A DNA stretch of 64,000 bases. Origin: Streptomyces albireticuli. GTDB taxonomy: Bacteria > Actinomycetota > Actinomycetes > Streptomycetales > Streptomycetaceae. How positions within the stretch are numbered: the first letter of the stretch is position 1; every line of letters starts with the position of its first letter. The DNA lies in the NCBI RefSeq assembly GCF_002192455.1, contig NZ_CP021744.1:248001-312000 (forward strand), read 5' to 3'. Of the stretch, positions 58,273 to 64,000 are shown one piece after another. Both the position numbers and the translations under genes were made by a program. The notes under the pieces are model-generated. The model was not told the origin of the DNA and did no database searches. It worked only from the letters and a program-made list of their open reading frames with translations.

Positions 58273-58434
58273 CGCCCGTACACCCACCGACCCGGCACAT
58301 ACACCGCCCCCGGCTCGGCACATCCTGCGGCACCCCGCGCGGGCGCCGTCCACCGGCCGCGCGCCCGCGCTCTGAGCACGGACCGTTCCCCGCCCCCGGC
58401 CCTCACCCGCCCTTCTGCCGTCTGACGGAGAGCC

Positions 58435-59328
58435 GTGACCGAGACGCTCACCCGCACCCTGTCCCTGGACGGACTGTCCTTCTCCTATCAGGTGACCCAC
58501 GCGGAGAACCCGCGCACCGACCCCGTCCTCGTCATCGGGGGCGTCCTGCAAGGAATGCACGGCTGGTCCATCATGGAGCGCCACGTCCTGCCCCACGCCG
58601 GTCTCATCTCGGTGGACCTGCCCGGCGCCGGCCGGTCCACACCGCTGCGGCCCGAGCAGAGCATGGAGACCATGTGCGAGGCCACCGAGATCATCATCGA
58701 CGACCTGGGTCTGGAACGGGTCAACTTCCTCGGGTACTCCTTCGGCTCCGCCATCGCCTTCCGCTGCGCGCAGCGCCGTCCGGAGCGGTTCGCCAAGCTG
58801 GCACTCGGCGGCGTCCCCGTCCGCATCAGCGACAAGCTCATCGACCTGTGGACGCGCGGCGCCCGGCGGATGCTCAGCGGCGACGCCTCCGGCTTCGTCG
58901 ACGTACTGGCGGAGATGTTCCTGTGCTCCGACCCCCGGGCCGAGGTCAGGAACCGGGACGTCGTACGCCAGTTGGTCAAGCGCATGACCCTGCGCGCGGT
59001 CACCGCCAGCGCCCACGGATTCGAGACGATGGAACGGTCCGTCCTGGAGAACCTCGACCCCGAAGGCGGCCTCCGGGGCGTTCCCACCCTCGTCTTCTGC
59101 GGTGAGCACGACACCGTCAGCTCCTCGCAGGAGCAACGGCGGTTCGCCGCGACCATCGAGGACTGCGCCTTCGCCGCGATCGCCGAGGCCGACCACTGGG
59201 TGTTCATGCAGCGCCGCGACGAGGCGAGCGACCTCGTGATGCGCTTCTTCACCGGCCGGCCGTTCCAGGACCGCGACTACCTGGTCGAACCCGCGGCCGC
59301 CGTCGGCACAGCCGCCGTACACGGCTGA
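58435..59328 (+). CDS. Alpha/beta hydrolase, first copy
   Basis: A 297-residue hydrolase. The nucleophile elbow is FLGYSFGSAIAF, the acid is in CGEHDTV, and the His is in AEADHWVF, a complete triad. GTG 58435 follows GGAG. In this cassette it may act as a thioesterase or cyclase releasing the carrier-bound product, although other chemistry on this fold is possible. It lies 162 bases after the carrier protein gene. Confidence 0.9.
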   Translation: MTETLTRTLSLDGLSFSYQVTHAENPRTDPVLVIGGVLQGMHGWSIMERHVLPHAGLISVDLPGAGRSTPLRPEQSMETMCEATEIIIDDLGLERVNFLGYSFGSAIAFRCAQRRPERFAKLALGGVPVRISDKLIDLWTRGARRMLSGDASGFVDVLAEMFLCSDPRAEVRNRDVVRQLVKRMTLRAVTASAHGFETMERSVLENLDPEGGLRGVPTLVFCGEHDTVSSSQEQRRFAATIEDCAFAAIAEADHWVFMQRRDEASDLVMRFFTGRPFQDRDYLVEPAAAVGTAAVHG

Positions 59329-59456
59329 CCGGCACGCGTGTCGCGGCTCGCCGCCGCGGCGGACCCGACGGCACGAACGTCCCGCCGCACACGCCCGGTC
59401 GGGACCGAACGGCACCGGAACAGTGGCACAGATGAAGAACGGGGCGAGCGAGAGAC

Positions 59457-60458
59457 ATGACCCGCAACACCGTCATAGCCGGGCTCGGGTGCTGGCTGCC
59501 ACCGACCGTCGTGGACAACGCGGACCTGATGAGCCCGGAAATGGATGCCTTCGTCCGGCGGCGTATCGGCATCGCACGGCGGCACCGCATCACCGACGGC
59601 GCCGCCACCGTCCACATGGCCGCCGGGGCCGGCGCCCGCGCCCTCACCTCGGCGCGCGCCGAACGCGTGGACGCCCTCGTCCTGGCCACCACCACCCCCG
59701 ACCGGCTCTGCCCCGCCGGAGCACCCGAAGTGGCGAGCCGCCTCTGCCTGACCGGCGTTCCCGCCTTCGACGTCAACGCCGGCTGCTCCGGGTTCCTCTA
59801 CTCCTGCGAGGTGGCCAAGGGACTGATCGCGACCGGCGCCGCCGACTCCGTCCTGGTGATCGCCTCCGAAAGCACGTCGGCCATGGTCGACCCCGCGGAC
59901 CCCGGCACCGGCCCCCTCTTCGGCGACGGCGCGGGCGCCGTCGTGCTGCGCCGGGCCGGGCCCGGCGACGTGCCCACGCTCGGACCCACGGTCTGGGGAA
60001 GCGACGGAACACTCGCCGACGCCATCGCGATCCCGGCGGGCGGATCCCGGCAGCGCACGGCCCGAACCGACTCCGGCGGAGCCGACCTCTTCCTGCGCAT
60101 GCGGGGCACCGAAGTACTGCGCAACGCGGTGCGCCGGATGAAGGCGGCCACGACCGCGGCCGCCGAGGCGGCCGGCTGGGGCCTGCCGGACGTCGACGTG
60201 CTCGTCGCGCATCAGGCCAACGCCGCGATCACCGGCGCGTTGGCGGCCGCTCTGGAGTTCCCCTCGGCCCGTATGCCCTCCAACATCGAGACCGTCGGGA
60301 ACACCGCCGCGGCCTCCGTGCCGATCCTGCTCGCACAAGCGGCCGCCGACGGGACGGTCAAGGAGGGCCTGCGCGTCCTGATGGTGGCTTTCGGCAGCGG
60401 GCTGTCCTGGGCGGCGACCACCGTTACGTGGCCTCCGGGAATCACTCCCTGCCTCTGA
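59457..60458 (+). CDS. KASIII-like ketoacyl synthase, second copy
   Basis: A 333-residue FabH-family enzyme related to the first copy but clearly diverged. Cys is in DVNAGCSGFLYS, His in VAHQANAAI, Asn in TVGNTAAASVP. Retention of all three catalytic residues in both copies suggests each has its own substrate. It starts at ATG 59457, preceded by GAGCGAGAG. It begins the second repeat of the cassette. Confidence 0.93.
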   Translation: MTRNTVIAGLGCWLPPTVVDNADLMSPEMDAFVRRRIGIARRHRITDGAATVHMAAGAGARALTSARAERVDALVLATTTPDRLCPAGAPEVASRLCLTGVPAFDVNAGCSGFLYSCEVAKGLIATGAADSVLVIASESTSAMVDPADPGTGPLFGDGAGAVVLRRAGPGDVPTLGPTVWGSDGTLADAIAIPAGGSRQRTARTDSGGADLFLRMRGTEVLRNAVRRMKAATTAAAEAAGWGLPDVDVLVAHQANAAITGALAAALEFPSARMPSNIETVGNTAAASVPILLAQAAADGTVKEGLRVLMVAFGSGLSWAATTVTWPPGITPCL

Positions 60459-60575
60459 CGCGGCGCGAGGGAGCCTACGGTTTTTTCCCCCGCGAACGTC
60501 GCATCTACGCAAGCCGTCAAGCCGCCGTCACGCCACCCGAACCGGTCGGCCGGGCCGGTCGTCCACGGAGAACCC

Positions 60576-60818
60576 ATGAGCGACATGCTGAAGATCGTCA
60601 TCGCAACCCTCACGCAAAAGGCCGGGCTCCCCGCCGCCTCCGTCACCCCCACCGCGACCCTGGCCCAAGCCGGCGTGGACTCCATGGCCATCGCCGTCCT
60701 CTCCATGGTGCTGGAGGACGACCACGGCCTGGTGATCACCGAGACGGACCTCTCGGCCAACTCCACCATCGCCGACCTGGCCGCCTTCATCGAACGGCAC
60801 CAGGCGGCCAACCCATGA
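60576..60818 (+). CDS. Acyl carrier protein, second copy
   Basis: An 80-residue carrier protein. The attachment Ser is in AGVDSMAIAVL. The ATG at 60576 is preceded by GGAG. Its stop overlaps the next hydrolase start by 4 bases (ATGA), a tight coupling that ties the two functions together. It is only weakly similar to the first carrier protein. Confidence 0.93.
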   Translation: MSDMLKIVIATLTQKAGLPAASVTPTATLAQAGVDSMAIAVLSMVLEDDHGLVITETDLSANSTIADLAAFIERHQAANP

Positions 60819-61780
60819 CGGGCGCACCCCGGTCCGCCACCGCACCGCCCCCGCCCGCGGCCGACATCCGCGACCACCACATCACCTGGCCCGCGGCCGA
60901 CTACCCCTGCCGGGTCCTCACCCCCCGCGCCCCGGCGCCGGGTGAGCCACTCCTCGTACTGGGCGGCGGCCTCCAGACCCGGCACTCCTGGGCGCGGCTG
61001 GAACGCCGCCTCTCCGCCCGTCACCCCCTCCTGATCCCCGACCTGCCGCCTGCCCGCTCACCCGGACGCGCCCGCACGAGCCTCACGTGGGAGGACCTCA
61101 CCGACGCCGCCCTGAGCGCCGTCGACCAACTCCGCGTACCGCGCTTCGCCGTCCTCGCCGTCTCCTCCGGCTACCCCATCGGCTACCGGCTCGCGCAACG
61201 ACACCCCGCCCGCGTCACACACTTGATGCTCTTCGGCGCCTCTCCCCGGCCCGGCCCCCGGCTCGCCGCACTCATCGAAGAGGGCCTCCGCCGGGAAGCC
61301 GCGCCCCGGGCCGACGACCCGCCCGGCACACACCGGCGCACCGCGGCCGACCTGGTCGACGTCCTCACCAACACCGAGGCCGCCGCGGACCACCTGCTCA
61401 TCAGAGCCGCCGCGCGCGTCATGACCGACCAGCTCACCGCCGCTCCCGGAGACCCCCTGGTCCGCTACGTATCCGACCGCGGCTCCCTGCTCCTCCGCGA
61501 CCCGCTCCCCCCGGGCGGCCTCACCGGTGTCCCCACGCTCGTCGGCGTCGGCGAACACGACACCGCCACCACCGTCGAGGACAACCGCGCCGTCGCCGCG
61601 ACCGTCTCCGGCTCCACCTTCCTGGTGATGCGGAACGCCGACCACCTGCTGCACGTGGAGCGCGACGCCGACTTCGCCGCCGCCCTCACCCTCTTCCTGC
61701 GCGGCAGTCCCCTCGACTCCCTGCCCCACTGCACCACGGAACACTTCCGCTCACCCCCGGCGGCCCGCTCAGGTCCGTAA
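60815..61780 (+). CDS. Alpha/beta hydrolase, second copy
   Basis: A 321-residue hydrolase. The nucleophile elbow reads LAVSSGYPIGY, with Ala in place of the usual first Gly; the acid is in GVGEHDTAT and the His in RNADHLLHVE. ATG 60815 overlaps the carrier protein stop. It parallels the first hydrolase in position and probably acts on the second carrier protein's product. Confidence 0.88.
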   Translation: MTGAPRSATAPPPPAADIRDHHITWPAADYPCRVLTPRAPAPGEPLLVLGGGLQTRHSWARLERRLSARHPLLIPDLPPARSPGRARTSLTWEDLTDAALSAVDQLRVPRFAVLAVSSGYPIGYRLAQRHPARVTHLMLFGASPRPGPRLAALIEEGLRREAAPRADDPPGTHRRTAADLVDVLTNTEAAADHLLIRAAARVMTDQLTAAPGDPLVRYVSDRGSLLLRDPLPPGGLTGVPTLVGVGEHDTATTVEDNRAVAATVSGSTFLVMRNADHLLHVERDADFAAALTLFLRGSPLDSLPHCTTEHFRSPPAARSGP

Positions 61781-61803
61781 CTCCCCGCAGGAGACACCCC
61801 ACT

Positions 61804-63045
61804 GTGCACTCGCCCACGCCGCGACCATCTGCCGCACCACAGCGCGTCCTGCTGGCGACCTGGGGCTCCACCGGCGACATCGCCCCCTACGCCGGACTCG
61901 CCGTCGCCCTCGAAGAGGCCGGCCACCGGGTGACCGTCGTGACCTCCAACCGCTACGCCCCCGTCTTCCGCCGCCACCGGCTGACCGTCCGTGCCATGCC
62001 GCTGGACGCGCAGGAAGCCACGATCGGGCCGCACAGAACGTGGCGCGCCCGCATCGCCAACGCGGCCCATATGGCGGACGTCGGCGCCCGATGCCTTTTG
62101 GACGCGGCACGGGAAGGAGCCGACGTCCTGCTCGCCCACCCGCTGATGCACCCCTTGGCCGCCGTCATCGGAAAGGGGCTGCGGGTGCCGTGCGTCGGCG
62201 CCTACACCGTCTCCCACGCCATGATGCTCCCCGCCCTGATCAGCGGAACGCCCCGCCGGCGGTACACCGTCACCGACGGCCTCACCAGGCTGATCCTCAG
62301 CCCGGTCTACCGTACGGCCGCCGCCCGGCTACGACGCGAACTCGACGTCAAGGCCGGCCTCGCGGACGCCGTCGCCCCGCCCTCACCCCGCCACCCCGTG
62401 CGCTACGGCTTCGCCCCGGCCCTCCTCCCGCCCGGCCTTCCCCTGCCCCCGGGCCACCGCGCGGTCGGCCCCTGGCACCCGCCCTTTCCGGCGGACTGGC
62501 GCCCTGACGACCGCCTCACGGACTTCCTCCGCTCCGGTCCCCCACCGGTGTACTTCGGGTTCGGCAGCATGAACGAACTCGACAACGCGCGTGTCTCCCG
62601 GGCCATCGAGCAGGCCGTCCAGCGGCTCGGGATCCGCGCCGTGGTCCAAGGAGGCTGGGCGGAGCTGGACGTGCCCGGCGACGACATCCTCAACATCGGC
62701 GAATGCCCTCACTCCTGGCTCCTGCCGCGCATGGCCGCGGCCGTACACCACGCGGGCGCGGGCACCACCCACGCCTGCCTCCGGTCCCGGACCCCCGCTC
62801 TGCCCGTCCCCGTCCGCCTCGACCAGCCCTTCTGGGCTTCCCGTCTCCATGCCCTCGGCCTGACCCCCGGCGTCACCCCGATGCGCCGCCTCGACGGCGG
62901 CATCCTCACGGCCGGCCTCGCGCGTCTCCTGGCCGACCCCGGATACCGGGAACGCACCCACCGGACGGGGGAAGTCGTCGCGGGTCTGGACGGAACCGCG
63001 GCCGTTCTCCAGGAGGTCGACCGCCTCGGCCGCGACCGCGGCTGA
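61804..63045 (+). CDS. Glycosyltransferase, GT1 family
   Basis: A 413-residue GT-B enzyme of the macrolide/aglycone type. The N-terminus is LLATWGSTGDIAPYAGLAVALEEAGH. The donor site is HHAGAGTTHACLRSRTPALPVPVRLDQPFWA, the usual family signature. GTG 61804 has AGGAG 11 bases upstream. It ends the cassette operon and is expected to glycosylate its product. No sugar-biosynthesis genes lie nearby, so a common nucleotide sugar is likely. Confidence 0.92.
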   Translation: MHSPTPRPSAAPQRVLLATWGSTGDIAPYAGLAVALEEAGHRVTVVTSNRYAPVFRRHRLTVRAMPLDAQEATIGPHRTWRARIANAAHMADVGARCLLDAAREGADVLLAHPLMHPLAAVIGKGLRVPCVGAYTVSHAMMLPALISGTPRRRYTVTDGLTRLILSPVYRTAAARLRRELDVKAGLADAVAPPSPRHPVRYGFAPALLPPGLPLPPGHRAVGPWHPPFPADWRPDDRLTDFLRSGPPPVYFGFGSMNELDNARVSRAIEQAVQRLGIRAVVQGGWAELDVPGDDILNIGECPHSWLLPRMAAAVHHAGAGTTHACLRSRTPALPVPVRLDQPFWASRLHALGLTPGVTPMRRLDGGILTAGLARLLADPGYRERTHRTGEVVAGLDGTAAVLQEVDRLGRDRG

Positions 63046-63114
63046 GCGTCAAGACGGCGGTGGGGCGCCCGGCCCCGAAGGCCCCGCGCGGCTCTCGACA
63101 GCAAGCCCGCAGGT

Positions 63115-63143
63115 CCCACGGGGCCGGGCCCCGGCCCGGTGGG
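63115..63143. terminator. Candidate terminator between the GT1 gene and ABC-F gene
   Basis: CCCACGGGGCCGG pairs with CCGGCCCGGTGGG with one mismatch, in the gap between converging genes. Confidence 0.5.
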
Positions 63144-64000
63144 TCAGCCCCGCCGGCCGCCGCGCAGCTCCAGCCGTTCCCCCGGGAACCGCTCGCGGAA
63201 GCCGCGGTCGTGCGAGACCGCGACGACCGCGCCCGGGTAGGCGGCGAGTGCCGCCTCCAGGTCCTCGACCAGATCGAGCGCGACGTGGTTCGTCGGCTCG
63301 TCGAGTACGAGGAGGTCGGCGGGCGCGGTCACCAGGCGTGCGATCTGCAACCGCCGCTGCTGACCCGCCGACAGCGCCGCGACCGTGACGTACAGGTCCT
63401 CCTCACGGAACAGGCCCAGCGCCAGCAGCTCCCCGGCGTACTCCTCCGGCAGCCCGGGCCGCCCGGCCGCGAAGGCGGCGAGCAGCGGGAGCCGCGTGGA
63501 GCGCGCGGGCAGCTCCTGCGCCAGGTAACCGATCCGCGCGGGGCGGCGTACGACGCCCGCGTCCGGCTCCAGATCGCCCGCGAGGACGCGCAGCAGGGTC
63601 GTCTTGCCCGCTCCGTTCTCGCCCGTGACCAGCAGTCGCTGCCCGGGCGCGATCGCCAGTGGACCGACCAGGCGCAGCCGCTCGCCGACCGCTATGCCGT
63701 CGAGCTCGGCGAGCGGGAGGTGGGCGGCCGGGTCCTCGCCGCCCGCCGCGGTCAGCGCCGCGGTGAACCGCAGCGGTTCGGCGGGTCGCGCCACCGGGTG
63801 GCGCCGCAGGTGGGCCAGCCGCTCCCGGACCGCCCGCACCTGCCCGCCGAGCTTCGCCTCGTGCGAGCGGCGGTGCTTGCCGAAGCCCTGGCGCGGGTCC
63901 CCGCCGGTGGTGGCCAGCCGCCGTCCGGCGGCCTCCAGCAGCTCCTCGGTACGGGCCACCTCCTGGAGCCATTCCGCGTACTCCTGCTCCGCGCGGCGCC
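63144..64000 (-). CDS. ABC-F family ATPase, partial at the window edge
   Basis: The C-terminal 285 residues of a duplicated ATP-binding protein; the 5' part lies beyond base 64000. The charged linker (HRRSHEAKLGGQVRAVRERLAHLRRH) leads to a cassette with Walker [13 protein letters not shown], signature LSAGQQRRLQIARL and Walker B LLVLDEPTNHVALD. It probably protects ribosomes from an antibiotic. It converges on the GT1 gene, so it could be self-resistance for the cassette's product, but convergence makes co-regulation doubtful. Confidence 0.88.
   Translation of the reverse strand, partial: RRAEQEYAEWLQEVARTEELLEAAGRRLATTGGDPRQGFGKHRRSHEAKLGGQVRAVRERLAHLRRHPVARPAEPLRFTAALTAAGGEDPAAHLPLAELDGIAVGERLRLVGPLAIAPGQRLLVTGENGAGKTTLLRVLAGDLEPDAGVVRRPARIGYLAQELPARSTRLPLLAAFAAGRPGLPEEYAGELLALGLFREEDLYVTVAALSAGQQRRLQIARLVTAPADLLVLDEPTNHVALDLVEDLEAALAAYPGAVVAVSHDRGFRERFPGERLELRGGRRG

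Noticed and set aside
55443-63045. OleABCD-type olefin or beta-lactone cluster
   Set aside because: KASIII and hydrolase are present, but no OleC-like ligase or OleD-like reductase is encoded, and dedicated carrier proteins are not part of that system.

Overview
The window is high-GC actinobacterial DNA, most likely Streptomyces or a close relative. The evidence is strong GC bias at third codon positions, many GTG and TTG starts, 4-nt translationally coupled overlaps, a large NRPS carrying rare TTA codons, an iron box of the DmdR/IdeR type, and typical Streptomyces families (ABC-F proteins, SARP-era style regulators, TerD, PhoD, tyrosinase). No rRNA, tRNA, insertion sequence or CRISPR array was seen. 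It reads as an accessory, specialised-metabolism-rich chromosomal arm region.

Layout. 1-8.6 kb: beta-carbonic anhydrase, a tyrosinase with a His-rich partner, a GT4 glycosyltransferase, an OmpR-type two-component pair, an SDR and a small membrane protein. 8.7-10.7 kb: a stand-alone enolase divergent from a MarR regulator, separated by a regular array of 13-bp repeats. 10.7-12.1 kb: a cysteine-free L32 ribosomal protein and a COG0523 metal GTPase behind a Zur-like box. 12.6-25.9 kb: a three-module NRPS (C-A-T-E-C-A-T-C-A-T-TE) coupled to an acyl-activating ligase. 26-34.3 kb: a minus-strand operon of two unknown proteins (one probably regulatory), a fatty-acid-desaturase-type enzyme, MetY, a gamma-glutamyl hydrolase, MetX and a YczE-like membrane protein. 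Two of its genes each carry a single-base frameshift. A PlsC acyltransferase lies between this operon and the NRPS.

35-43.6 kb: TerD, secreted PhoD phosphatase, a secreted NucA/NucB-type nuclease, a TetR/dehydratase pair and a GT-C type membrane protein. 43.8-46.8 kb: an ABC-F protein with a short leader ORF, and a D-Ala-D-Ala ligase. 46.9-50.9 kb: an iron-box-controlled ferric-siderophore ABC transporter, beside the remnant of an esterase. 51.5-63 kb: a LuxR-type regulator, an MHS-family transporter, a P450, and a twice-repeated KASIII / carrier protein / alpha-beta hydrolase cassette ending in a GT1 glycosyltransferase. 63.1 kb to the edge: the C-terminal part of a second ABC-F protein.

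How the parts may work together. The strongest candidates for undescribed systems are two. First, the desaturase-metY-hydrolase-metX-yczE operon repeats the logic of rhizobitoxine biosynthesis (O-acetylhomoserine-dependent C-O bond formation, then desaturation) and could make an enol-ether vinylglycine amino acid of the aviglycine type. Second, the duplicated KASIII/ACP/hydrolase cassette has P450 and glycosyltransferase neighbours but no modular PKS. Both assignments are inferences from families and gene order.
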